The translations under genes and the position numbers were made by a program. A stretch of DNA of 64,000 bases from Aeromicrobium phragmitis. GTDB lineage: Bacteria; Actinomycetota; Actinomycetes; Propionibacteriales; Nocardioidaceae. Where the stretch lies: positions 1-64,000 of the forward strand of contig NZ_RDBF01000001.1 in NCBI RefSeq assembly GCF_003674095.1. Reading direction: 5' to 3'. Below are positions 51,317 through 59,867 of the stretch, one piece after another (position 1 is the stretch's first letter; each line of letters begins with the position of its first letter). Under the pieces are notes generated by a model, which worked only from the letters and a program-made list of their open reading frames with translations, did not search any database and was not told where the DNA came from.

Positions 51317-51350
51317 GCTAGCCCGGCGATCGATCGACCGCCGGGCTAGC
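51317..51350 (-). terminator. Hairpin after the APC permease gene
   Basis: Perfect 12-base arms GCTAGCCCGGCG and CGCCGGGCTAGC with a ten-base loop, 16 bases after the permease stop. It likely ends the kinase-oxidoreductase-permease operon before the DeoR gene. Confidence 0.75.
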
Positions 51351-51365
51351 ACGAGGGCTCCGGAT

Positions 51366-52883
51366 TCAGCGGCTGTGGCGCGCTTGCTCCCCCACCTCGG
51401 GCTCGGCGTCGAGGGTCGCGTCGATCGACTCCATGTCGGGCATCGTCAGGCCGCTGACCCCCTTGCGGGCGAGCAGGTAGACGAAGTACACCGCGCCGAT
51501 CGCGACCATGACGGCCACGTAGTTCCACGACGCCCGGAACGACGCGTCACGGAAGATCAGCAGTTCCCAGACCAGCCACACGACGGCGACCGCGAGCACC
51601 GGGACCTCCCAGCGACCGAGGCTGAAGCCGCGCGTCGGCGGAAGCTGGCGGCGCTTCACGATGTACAGGGCGACGGTGGCCGCGTAGATGATGGCCGGCA
51701 AGAGCGTCGCGGCCGAGAACAGCGCGAACAGCGCGTCGGTCGAGAACGCGAAGACGCCGAGTACCGCCTGGCTCACGACGAACATGATGACCGTCGCGTT
51801 CATCGGCGTGCCGCGCGAAGGCGAGATCTTGTGGAACATCTGCCATCCGGGGAAGCGCTCGTCGCGCGACATCGCCCAGATCAGGCGCGAGCCGCTCAGC
51901 GTGATGACCAGACCGCAGGAGAAGATCGAAATGACCACGAGCACGAGCATCGCCTTGCCCACGAAGCCACCGAGCACGTTCGTGATGACATCCGCGATCG
52001 GGGTTCCCGAGCCGGCCAGCGCGACGGGGTCGCCGGCGAGGCCGGTCACGGCGATGAGGAACAGCATGCCGAGGATGCCGAGCGTGATCACAGCGCGGTA
52101 CATCGCGCGTGGCACCACGTAGGCCGGATTCTTCGTCTCTTCGGCGAGGTTGGCGGCCGACTCGAACCCGACGATCGTGAACGCGCCGAGCAGGAAGCCC
52201 ATGGCCCAGGGGCTGGCCTCCGTGGCGCCTCCGACGGCGAAGTAGCCCTCGGCCGAGACGTCACCACGGTTGAAGAGGTTGGACGCATCGAAGTCGCCGG
52301 TGGCGAAGCCGACACCGAACAGCAGGACGACCAGACCGATCATGCCGATCAGCTGGATCGTGACGGCGCCGTTGTTCACCCGCTGCGTGGCACGCGTCGA
52401 GGTCGCCACCAGCAGGGCCTGGAGCAGCATCACCACCGCGGTGATGACCCAGGCGTTCGCGGCCGTGCCCACATAGCCGAACAGCACCGGCAGGATCGTC
52501 GAGGCGATCGTGTAATCGACCGCGACGACGACCACGGCCAGGAAGGTGAAGGAGATCCATCCCAGAATCCAGCCCAGCACCGGGTTGGCGAGGCGCGATA
52601 CCCACTGATAGGCGTACCCGGTGATGGGCACCCGCGCGGCGAGCGCGCCGAAGACGAGCGCGACCGCGAGCTGGCCGATCACGACGACCGGCCACGTCCA
52701 GATGCCGAGCGGGCCCGAGGAGTTGAGCACCGACCCGTAGGCGGTGAAGATCCCGGTCGCGATTGACACGAAGCCGAACGCGACGGCGAACAGGGTGAAG
52801 GGACTGAGGTCCTTGGCCAGCGACTGCTGGTAGTGGGCGGTGGACCCGCCGCCGGCGTCACGCCGGCTGTCGTGCTGGTTCAT
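51366..52883 (-). CDS. APC-superfamily amino acid/amine permease
   Basis: 505 residues with about twelve helices. The first helix region, FTLFAVAFGFVSIATGIFTAYGSVL, contains the APC helix-1 break; near residue 240 FTIVGFESAANLAEETKNPAYVVPRAM is the conserved helix-6 to helix-7 loop of APC amino acid, GABA and polyamine carriers. Long polar ends. It is the last gene of an operon with a polyol-type kinase and oxidoreductases, an unusual pairing. It could import an amino-alcohol, amine or amino acid; the substrate is unknown. Confidence 0.85.
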   Translation of the reverse strand: MNQHDSRRDAGGGSTAHYQQSLAKDLSPFTLFAVAFGFVSIATGIFTAYGSVLNSSGPLGIWTWPVVVIGQLAVALVFGALAARVPITGYAYQWVSRLANPVLGWILGWISFTFLAVVVVAVDYTIASTILPVLFGYVGTAANAWVITAVVMLLQALLVATSTRATQRVNNGAVTIQLIGMIGLVVLLFGVGFATGDFDASNLFNRGDVSAEGYFAVGGATEASPWAMGFLLGAFTIVGFESAANLAEETKNPAYVVPRAMYRAVITLGILGMLFLIAVTGLAGDPVALAGSGTPIADVITNVLGGFVGKAMLVLVVISIFSCGLVITLSGSRLIWAMSRDERFPGWQMFHKISPSRGTPMNATVIMFVVSQAVLGVFAFSTDALFALFSAATLLPAIIYAATVALYIVKRRQLPPTRGFSLGRWEVPVLAVAVVWLVWELLIFRDASFRASWNYVAVMVAIGAVYFVYLLARKGVSGLTMPDMESIDATLDAEPEVGEQARHSR

Positions 52884-52932
52884 CGGTTCTTCTTTCGGAG
52901 GGGGTGGGACAGGTGATCGGACGCTCGCCCGG

Positions 52933-54174
52933 TCACAAGCTGAGGTGGATGGGGCCGCCGTTCGGGTCGGCGCCGGCCAGGACGGACCAGGGAATCCGGA
53001 ACACCCGGCCGGGCGATGCCGGCCACGGCAGCGTCCGGCGGGAGATCACGCGACCGTCCTGGCGCGCAGTCACCCGGGGCACCCGGACGAACTCGTCCAC
53101 CCAGGTCTCGATCCGTCCTCGCGCGGGAGGAGCGAACTGCGGGTGGAAGAGTCCCGGCGTCACCCAGGAGAACGGGGCCTCGCCGACCACGGGGACCGCC
53201 GAGACGTTCGGCAAGTGCTCGCCGGTCAGGAAGCGCGCCACCGATCGGGCGACGTGCTGTCCGCCGAGGGCCGCCACGTCGGCGGTGTCGACGGGGTGGA
53301 CGAGGTTGCCGGCGGCGAACACCCCGTCGCGATCGGTCCGGCCCAGCGGGTCGACGAGGGGACCGCGCGTCCCCGGGTCGAGCGTGATGCCGGCGGACCG
53401 GGCCAACTCGTGGTCGGGAATCCAGTCGCCGGTGAACACGACGGTGTCGCATTCGAGCACCTCCCGGCGTCCGGTGGCGATCTCCTCGACCTCGACGCCT
53501 TCCACACGGTGGCGGCCGAGGACCTGCACGACGCGGTGGCCGGTGACCAGGTGCGGCCGGAACATCGCACGGCCGCCGAGGTTGAAGGCGGCGTACGACT
53601 CGGGAGAGGCATGGCGCGTCACGAGCGCCTCGGTGCGGCAGCCGGCCTCCTTCAGGGTCATGACAGCCGACCAGGAGACGAGTTCACCGCCGACCACGAC
53701 GGCCCGCTTCCCCACGCTCCCGTGGTGCAGGTGGACGATGTTCTGCAGTTCGCCCGTCGTCAACACGCCGGCGGGTCGCGAGCCGGGGATCTGGCGCGCG
53801 GGACGCGGCCGTTCGCGGGCACCGGTGGCGAGGATGACCGCCGTGGCATCGACCCTGGCCCGGCCCGTCGGGCTGGTGACGAGCATGTCGGTGCCGTCCC
53901 AGGAGGTCACCATCGTCTCGGTGCGGAGGTCGATTCCGGCCGCGACCGCCTCGTCCACGAGTCGGCGGGCGTAGCGAGGTCCGGTGGTGAATCGTCGCTT
54001 GTCGCGGATGCCGTAGCCCAGGTGATCGGAGTGCCGCGGGATGCCACCCGCCTCGTGCTCACGCTCGAGCACGACGACGTCGGCCGAGGTGCGGGACGCG
54101 AGTTCGGTGGCCGCCGTCAGTCCTGCCGGGCCCCCACCGATGATGGCGACGTCCGCCACGATCGTGGTCGTCAT
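52933..54174 (-). CDS. FAD-dependent pyridine-nucleotide-disulphide-type oxidoreductase
   Basis: 413 residues from the ATG at 54174. There are two Rossmann motifs: VAIIGGGPAGLTAATELASR at the start and VGKRAVVVGGELVSWSAVM near residue 155. ATGARERPRPARQIPG lies near 115, and TRDRDGVFAAGNLV-type text near residue 295. It resembles HcnB/glycine- or opine-oxidase alpha subunits and the GlpB-like partners of GlpA. No redox-active CxxC is seen. With the GlpA-like enzyme encoded upstream it may form a membrane-linked dehydrogenase complex. It overlaps that gene by four bases. Confidence 0.82.
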   Translation of the reverse strand: MTTTIVADVAIIGGGPAGLTAATELASRTSADVVVLEREHEAGGIPRHSDHLGYGIRDKRRFTTGPRYARRLVDEAVAAGIDLRTETMVTSWDGTDMLVTSPTGRARVDATAVILATGARERPRPARQIPGSRPAGVLTTGELQNIVHLHHGSVGKRAVVVGGELVSWSAVMTLKEAGCRTEALVTRHASPESYAAFNLGGRAMFRPHLVTGHRVVQVLGRHRVEGVEVEEIATGRREVLECDTVVFTGDWIPDHELARSAGITLDPGTRGPLVDPLGRTDRDGVFAAGNLVHPVDTADVAALGGQHVARSVARFLTGEHLPNVSAVPVVGEAPFSWVTPGLFHPQFAPPARGRIETWVDEFVRVPRVTARQDGRVISRRTLPWPASPGRVFRIPWSVLAGADPNGGPIHLSL

Positions 54175-55553
54175 CGGGACTCCTCTCCTACCGTGGCGAT
54201 ACAGGCGTCGACGGCCGCGCCGCAGTAGAACGCCTGGCACCGGCCGTTGGTGGCGCGGGTGCGTCGGCTGATTCCACCGCGGTCCACCGCCGGCACGGTC
54301 GAGGTCAGCGCGTCGCGGATCTCGCCGGCGGTCACGCGTTCGCAGAAGCACACGATCCGGCCGTACTCGGGATCGGCGGCGATGAGGTCCTCACGCTGGT
54401 AGGGACGCAGGAAGCGTTCGCCGATCATCGGCATCTGCGGCGGGTCCACGACCTCGACCCGCGGTTCGAGCCGGACGCCGCCCTCGCGGAGCAGGCCTTC
54501 GACGTGCTCGGCGATCGCCATCGAGGAGGTGAGACCGGTCGACCGGATGCCGCCGACCAGCACGTAACGCTGCGCCGCATCGGCATCGATGAGGTAGTCG
54601 CCGTGGTCGACCGCGGCACGCAGTCCCGCGTAGGCCGTCGTCACCTCTTCCTCGAAGAGCTGGGGCATGAGCCGCTCGCCCTTGCTTCGCAGGAACTCGA
54701 AGCCGCCCTCGGAGGTGTTGGTGGCGGTCTTGTCCTCCAGGTCTTGGGCCGTGGGGCCGAGCATGATGTTGCCGTACACGGTCGGACTGACCAGGACGCC
54801 CTTGCCGAGCTTGGACGGCACCGGCAGCACGATCTTGTCGAGCAGGCTGCTCGCGAGCTTGTCGAAGACGAGGAGCTCGCCCCGGCGCGGTGTGACGGTG
54901 AACCGGCCGTACCCGAACTCGCGGTCGAGAACGTCGGCGCCGAGACCGGCGGCGTTGATCACCCAGCGGGTGCGGAGGTCTCCCCCGCTCGTGCGGACCG
55001 TCGTCTCGTCGGGGCCGACCTCCACGCCGCGCACCTCGTGTCGCAGCAACAGCGCGGCGCCGTTCTGCACCGCCTCGGTCGCGTAGGCGATCGAGGGCGT
55101 CCACGGGCAGATGATCGACTCGTCGGGGACCGAGAGCCCGCCGAGCGCGCCCGGGCCGAGCGACGGCAGCGCGGCGTAGACCTCCTCGGCGCTCAGCAGC
55201 TCGCACCGGTCGTACCCGTTCTCGATCGCCTTCTCACGCAGACCCGGCAGATTGCCCAGCTCTTCCTCGGTCCAGGCGACGAGGACGGCGCCGGTGCGCT
55301 CGAGGGGGATGCCGGTCTGGGCGGCATAGTCGCCCAGCAGCGCGTAGCCACGGCTGACGAGTCGCGATTCGAGCGTCCCGGGCTTGGCGTCGAAGCCGGT
55401 GTGCAGGATCGCCGTGTTGGCCTTGCTCGTGCCGTCGCCGACGTCGGCGGCGCTGTCGACGAGCGCGACGGAGAGCTCGCGACGGCTGAGGGCGCGAGCG
55501 ATCGCCGTACCGACGACGCCGGCACCGATGATCGTGATGTCGAAGGTCGTCAT
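54171..55553 (-). CDS. FAD-dependent glycerol-3-phosphate-dehydrogenase-like protein with BFD iron-sulfur domain
   Basis: 460 residues from the ATG at 55553. The DAO/GlpA-type flavin domain starts ITIIGAGVVGTAIARALSRR; ANTAILHTGFD and YVLVGGIRSTGLTSSMAIAEHV are family landmarks. The last about 80 residues are a BFD-like [2Fe-2S] domain: CFCE, then NGRCQAFYCGA with spaced cysteines. This is the layout of GlpA and of L-2-hydroxyglutarate-like or HcnC-type oxidases. It would oxidise a phosphorylated polyol or amino alcohol made by the kinase and pass electrons to quinone or to its partner. It overlaps both neighbours by four bases. Confidence 0.84.
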   Translation of the reverse strand: MTTFDITIIGAGVVGTAIARALSRRELSVALVDSAADVGDGTSKANTAILHTGFDAKPGTLESRLVSRGYALLGDYAAQTGIPLERTGAVLVAWTEEELGNLPGLREKAIENGYDRCELLSAEEVYAALPSLGPGALGGLSVPDESIICPWTPSIAYATEAVQNGAALLLRHEVRGVEVGPDETTVRTSGGDLRTRWVINAAGLGADVLDREFGYGRFTVTPRRGELLVFDKLASSLLDKIVLPVPSKLGKGVLVSPTVYGNIMLGPTAQDLEDKTATNTSEGGFEFLRSKGERLMPQLFEEEVTTAYAGLRAAVDHGDYLIDADAAQRYVLVGGIRSTGLTSSMAIAEHVEGLLREGGVRLEPRVEVVDPPQMPMIGERFLRPYQREDLIAADPEYGRIVCFCERVTAGEIRDALTSTVPAVDRGGISRRTRATNGRCQAFYCGAAVDACIATVGEESR

Positions 55554-56977
55554 GCCTTGCTCCTTCGGGTCAGGTCGGCGTCCACGGCAGCGCGCCACTC
55601 GGCTCGGAAACGTCCGCTCTCGTCCGCGGTCCACTGCGGGGTGAACGTGCGAGCCGGCGTCCAGGGCAGCGGTGCGTCGACCACGTCGAGTCCGGGATCG
55701 AGCGCGAGCCGTGCGGCAGCTGCAGCGCCGAGGGCGGTCGCGTGCTCGGAGCCGTACACGTCGATCGGCGTCTGGAGCAGATCGGCCTGACTCTGCATGA
55801 GGACGCGGCTTCGGGTCAGGCCGCCGTCCACGCGGAGCCGCACCAAGGGTGCGCCGAGTTCTTCGTCGCTGAGCGCCGCGAGCTCCGCGACCTGGGCGCT
55901 GATGCCCTCCAGCACGGCCCGCACGATCTGCGGCCGGCCGGTCGAGAGCGTCATGCCGCTGAGAAACGCGCCGGCGTCCGGGCGCCACCAGGGGGCCGCG
56001 AGCCCCGCGAACGAAGGCGCACACAGCACGCCGTCGGAAGAATCGGCGGCCACGACGTCGAGGTCGGCGGCGGTCTCGATGAGACCGAGGTCGCACATCC
56101 AGCGCACGGCCGAGGCGGCCGTGTAGACCTGACCGTCGGCGCAGTAGCTGGTGCGGCCGCGCAGCGTCCAGGCGACCGAGGTGGTGAGACCGTTGTCGAA
56201 GCGCGCAGCGCGGTCGCCCAGGTTGACCAGGAGGAAAGCACCCGTGCCGTATGTGCACTTGGCCGTCCCCCGGTCGAAGCACCCTTCGGCGAGCAGCGCC
56301 GCTTGCTGGTCGACGATGAGTCCCGCCACCGGGATCTCGGCGCCGAACGCGGTGGTGGTGCCGACGATCTCGTCACTGGCCACCAGGCGCGGCAGGCGCT
56401 CACCCGTCAGGCCGAAGAGCTCGATCAGCCGCTCGTCCCACGCCACCTCGTCGATGCCGAGGAGCAGCGAACGGCTCGCGGTCGAGGTGTCGGTGACGAA
56501 CTCGCCGGTCAGCTGGTGGACGATCCAGGTGTCGGTCGTGGTGACGACGCCTTCGCGGGTGAGGTTCCGTCGCAGCCACGCCATCTTCGGCGCTGAGAAG
56601 TAGGGGTCGAGTTGCAGAGCGGTCCGCTCACGGATCTCCTCGGCGTGCTCGGCCAACTCGGCACACACGCTCTCGGCACGGCGATCCTGCCAGGACACGG
56701 CGGTGGTCAGGGGCGTTCCGGAGTCGGGGTCCCATGCCAGCACGGTCTCGCCCTGATTGGCGAGGGCGACGGCGCTCAGTGGGCGACCGGCGCTCTGCGC
56801 TGCTTCACGGCCGCTCTCGAGAACGGATCGCAGCAACTCCTGGGGGTCCTGCTCGACGCCGCCTCCGGGCAAGTACCGCGGTCGCAACGCACGCTCGGCC
56901 ACCGCGACGATGCCGTCGTCGTCGACGACGATCGCTTTGGTACCCGACGTGCCCTGGTCGATGGCGAGGATGGCCAC
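55550..56977 (-). CDS. FGGY-family carbohydrate kinase (glycerol kinase-like)
   Basis: 475 residues. The two-domain kinase has DQGTSGTKA near residue 7, ALANQGETVLAWD, SWQDRRAESVC, YFSAPKMAW as in glycerol kinases, then YGTGAFLLVNLG near residue 250, WWRPDAGAFLSGM and RVDGGLTRSRVLMQ near 380. The last two are FGGY signatures. Glycerol, erythritol, xylulose and other polyols are family substrates. It begins the operon kinase, GlpA-like, FAD oxidoreductase, APC permease; its stop overlaps the next ATG. The promoter should lie in 56978-57087, where no clear operator was found. Confidence 0.86.
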   Translation of the reverse strand: MAILAIDQGTSGTKAIVVDDDGIVAVAERALRPRYLPGGGVEQDPQELLRSVLESGREAAQSAGRPLSAVALANQGETVLAWDPDSGTPLTTAVSWQDRRAESVCAELAEHAEEIRERTALQLDPYFSAPKMAWLRRNLTREGVVTTTDTWIVHQLTGEFVTDTSTASRSLLLGIDEVAWDERLIELFGLTGERLPRLVASDEIVGTTTAFGAEIPVAGLIVDQQAALLAEGCFDRGTAKCTYGTGAFLLVNLGDRAARFDNGLTTSVAWTLRGRTSYCADGQVYTAASAVRWMCDLGLIETAADLDVVAADSSDGVLCAPSFAGLAAPWWRPDAGAFLSGMTLSTGRPQIVRAVLEGISAQVAELAALSDEELGAPLVRLRVDGGLTRSRVLMQSQADLLQTPIDVYGSEHATALGAAAAARLALDPGLDVVDAPLPWTPARTFTPQWTADESGRFRAEWRAAVDADLTRRSKA

Positions 56978-57087
56978 CTGCGCTCCTTAGTCGTGCACGG
57001 CGTCCAGCGTGCGAAACCCGGTCTGACTGATTCTGCCTGAACTTAGCCGTTGATGCCCGAAATTGTGGATTGCGGTGGCCGGAGCTG

Positions 57088-57780
57088 TCAAGCCTCGGCG
57101 TGAACCCGCCACGTGACGGAGCGGACGGGACCTCCCAGGGCTCGGGCCTCTCGCAGCGTGCGCGCCGAGGGATTCACCAAGACGGTCTCGCGAGCGCGGG
57201 CGATGAGCGGGGTGTCATGGGCCGAGTCCGTGTACACGAGGTCCCAGTCGTCCCAGCCGACCGCTTCGAGCCGCTCGACCTTCCGCTGCGCGAAGCAGTG
57301 GTCGGCCAGGACGAGGGCGCGCCCGCGCACGCGCAGCGCGGATGCACACACGCGCACCTCGAGACCGAGCGCCTCGCACCACCCGCCGAGCAGCGGCTCG
57401 AGCCCGGCCGAGACGATCGCGACCGCGTCCCCCTGGTCGAGGTGCGCGCGCACCTGATCCAGGGCCTCGGGCAGCGTGAAGGCCTGATCGATCGCGACGA
57501 CGGCTCCGAAGCGCCGCAACTCGGCGACCAGCTGTTCGGGGCGCTGACCGGCGAACACGGCGTTCATCAGCCGGGTGGTGAACCACGTCCTCAGCCGCGG
57601 ATGCCGTCCGGACGTCGCGAAGCCGACCAGCCACGGCAGGCACCTGAGCACCCGCAGCGGTCGCGCCCGGAGCCTGGGCGACAGCCAGGCGGCCGTCGAG
57701 TCGACCGAAGTGAAGACCCCGTCGAAGTCGAAGACCACCCGCCGCGGGGAAAGGGCGTTGCCGCCCGCGTCGTCCTGCAC
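57088..57780 (-). CDS. HAD-superfamily phosphatase (subfamily IB)
   Basis: 230 residues. Motif I DFDGVFTSVDS (nucleophile Asp near residue 18) is followed by a helical cap, motif II IVSAG near residue 125, a Lys in QRKVER for motif III, and motif IV YTDSAHDTP near 185 with the acidic pair. The arrangement is that of SerB-like and CicA-type HAD-IB enzymes. The substrate is unknown. It lies downstream of the CoA-dependent cluster in the same direction, 63 bases after the hydrolase, so it may be transcribed with it or be independent. Confidence 0.82.
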   Translation of the reverse strand: MQDDAGGNALSPRRVVFDFDGVFTSVDSTAAWLSPRLRARPLRVLRCLPWLVGFATSGRHPRLRTWFTTRLMNAVFAGQRPEQLVAELRRFGAVVAIDQAFTLPEALDQVRAHLDQGDAVAIVSAGLEPLLGGWCEALGLEVRVCASALRVRGRALVLADHCFAQRKVERLEAVGWDDWDLVYTDSAHDTPLIARARETVLVNPSARTLREARALGGPVRSVTWRVHAEA

Positions 57781-57843
57781 GTCAATGGCCTCCGTCGTCA
57801 GTCGTGGGCCCGATAGCCCGCAGATGAGGGTACGGAGTCGGTG

Positions 57844-58611
57844 TCAGGCGGCGCCCCACGCGTCGAGAACTTCGTCGACGTGGGTGTACAACAACTGATG
57901 CGGCGCGTCGGGAAGCACGGTCAGTTCCGCCCCCAGGACGTCGGCGATCCGCTGCACGACGGCGGGCGGGGTCGACACGTCGCGGGCGCCGGCGAAAGAC
58001 CGGACCGGCAGCCCCTCGGGACGGGACCATCCCTCGAACTGAGCGAAATCACGCCAGACCGCATCCCAACGGAGCGGATGCATCGCGCGTACGGTCGCTT
58101 CGGCCTCGACCACGTGGGAGGGGCGCTCTGCGAGGTCCGTCTCGGTGAACCATCGCTCGATCGTCTCGCGCGCGATCATCGCCATCCCCTCGCGCCAGGC
58201 GACCGCTCGCGATTCGAAGGCCGGATAGCCGCGGTCCGGGGAGCACAGCACCGCCAGATCCCGCCACCGGGACGGGTCCGCCGCGGCAGCCATTCCGGCG
58301 ACGACGCCGCCCATCGAGATGCCCAGGAGGCGGGGGCGGTCGAGCGCGAAGAGCTCGACCGCCTCCAGCACGTCCGCGGCCATCCCCCGCAGGGTGACCT
58401 GCGCGGGGCGGGCCGCCGAATGGCCGTGTCCGCGTAGATCGATCGCGTGGACGCGGTGGCCCCGCTGAGCGGCGGCCGTACCGAACGACGTCAGCGAAGC
58501 GGCGTCGAGCCCAGCCGAATGCGCCACCACTACGGGCACCCCGTCCTCCGGTCCCCAGATGAGGGCCGTCGTGGGAATCCCGCCGAGCTTGATGCTCTCG
58601 ATCGTGGTCAT
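57844..58611 (-). CDS. Alpha/beta hydrolase (enol-lactonase/esterase-like)
   Basis: 255 residues. The alpha/beta fold is indicated by VVVAHSAGLD (oxyanion loop), AIDLRGHGHS, the nucleophile LLGISMGGVVAG near residue 98, FAGARDVSTPP with the Asp near 210 and DAPHQLLY with the His near 240. The pattern resembles PcaD-type 3-oxoadipate enol-lactonases and C-C or ester hydrolases of degradation pathways. It overlaps the CoA-transferase gene by four bases, so it belongs to the operon. It may hydrolyse a lactone or thioester intermediate. Confidence 0.83.
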   Translation of the reverse strand: MTTIESIKLGGIPTTALIWGPEDGVPVVVAHSAGLDAASLTSFGTAAAQRGHRVHAIDLRGHGHSAARPAQVTLRGMAADVLEAVELFALDRPRLLGISMGGVVAGMAAAADPSRWRDLAVLCSPDRGYPAFESRAVAWREGMAMIARETIERWFTETDLAERPSHVVEAEATVRAMHPLRWDAVWRDFAQFEGWSRPEGLPVRSFAGARDVSTPPAVVQRIADVLGAELTVLPDAPHQLLYTHVDEVLDAWGAA

Positions 58612-59867
58612 TCGGCGCGGACCACGGGCTCGGGGTGACGTGGGCGGACGCCGAGGGCGCCGCGCTGCTCCATCGCGTCGATCGTCGAATCGGCGACACC
58701 CGCTTCACGGAGCAGCTCGCGTGAGTGCTCACCCAACTTGGGCGGATAGGCATACCCCTGCGGCTCGTAGTCCCCCGAACCGACCAGGCGGACCGGGTTG
58801 CCCAGCACCTCGACGGCATGTCCCTCGTCGTCGACGAGTTCCACCACCATGTCGTGGCCGCTCTCGCGAGCGTCGTCGAGTGCCTCGGTGACGGTCTTGA
58901 TCAGCGCGCAGGGGACCCGCTCCTGCTCCAAGAGTTCGACCCACGTCGCGGCGTCGCGCTGGGCGAAGGCCGCCTCCAGGATCGGCCACAGCTCGTCGCG
59001 ATGGGCCAACCGGTCACCCGCCGTCGCGAAGCGCGCGTCCTCGATCAGCTCGGTGCGGCCGATGACGCGGCACAGCCCCTGCCACATCCGCTCGGTGTTG
59101 GCGGTGACCACGAACTCGCGATCGTCGCCGCCCCGGAACGACCGGTACGTCGGGATGGAGTCGTGCCGCGCGCCTTGCGGCCCGGGAGTCACGCTGCTGA
59201 GCATCGCGTAGACCGCCTGGTAGCTGGTCATCACCAGTTGGCTGTCGAGCATCGACACGTCGAGCTGGGCACCCTGCCCGGTCCGCAGGCGGCGGATGTA
59301 GGCGGCCAAGGTGCCGAACGCCGCGAACATCCCCGCGACGAGGTCGCCCGCCGGGATTCCGAGGCGAACGGCCGGTCGGCCGGGCTCGGGTTCGCCGGTG
59401 AGACTCATGACCCCGGACAGCGCCTGGACGATCATGTCGTACGCAGGTTTGTCCTTCCACGGGCCGACCTGCCCGAACCCGCTGATCGACACCCAGATCA
59501 ACTCCGGCTGCCGTTCGCGCAGTTCCTTCGGGTCGAGCCCGAGCCGCTCGCACACCCCGGGCCGGAAGTTCTCCACCACGACGTCGGCAGTGGCGATGAG
59601 CTTGCGCACCGCGTCGAGCCCGTCCGGGTCCTTCAGGTCGATCGCCACCGAGCGCTTCGAGCGATTGTTCGCGAGGAAGTACGCGCTGTCGTCGCCGACG
59701 AAGTGCGGCGGGATCGACCGGCTGGAATCACCCGCCAGCGGTTCGACCTTGATCACTTCGGCGCCGAGGTCGACGAGCATCTGTGTCCCGAACGGCCCGG
59801 ACAGGAACGTGGTGAGGTCGACGACCCGAATGCCGTCGAGCGGAGGAGCCAGTACGTCCTCGGTCAT
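58608..59867 (-). CDS. Class III (CaiB/BaiF-type) CoA transferase
   Basis: 419 residues from the ATG at 59867; the upstream extension in the same frame lies in the thiolase gene. CoA-transferase III features are LTTFLSGPFGTQMLVDLGAEVIKVEP, NRSKRSVAIDLKD, VSISGFGQ and the catalytic Asp region GIPAGDLVAGMFAAFG near residue 165. These enzymes activate a carboxylic acid by moving CoA from a donor thioester. In the operon it probably starts or recycles CoA esters for the thiolase reaction. It overlaps the thiolase stop by four bases and the hydrolase by four. Confidence 0.88.
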   Translation of the reverse strand: MTEDVLAPPLDGIRVVDLTTFLSGPFGTQMLVDLGAEVIKVEPLAGDSSRSIPPHFVGDDSAYFLANNRSKRSVAIDLKDPDGLDAVRKLIATADVVVENFRPGVCERLGLDPKELRERQPELIWVSISGFGQVGPWKDKPAYDMIVQALSGVMSLTGEPEPGRPAVRLGIPAGDLVAGMFAAFGTLAAYIRRLRTGQGAQLDVSMLDSQLVMTSYQAVYAMLSSVTPGPQGARHDSIPTYRSFRGGDDREFVVTANTERMWQGLCRVIGRTELIEDARFATAGDRLAHRDELWPILEAAFAQRDAATWVELLEQERVPCALIKTVTEALDDARESGHDMVVELVDDEGHAVEVLGNPVRLVGSGDYEPQGYAYPPKLGEHSRELLREAGVADSTIDAMEQRGALGVRPRHPEPVVRAE

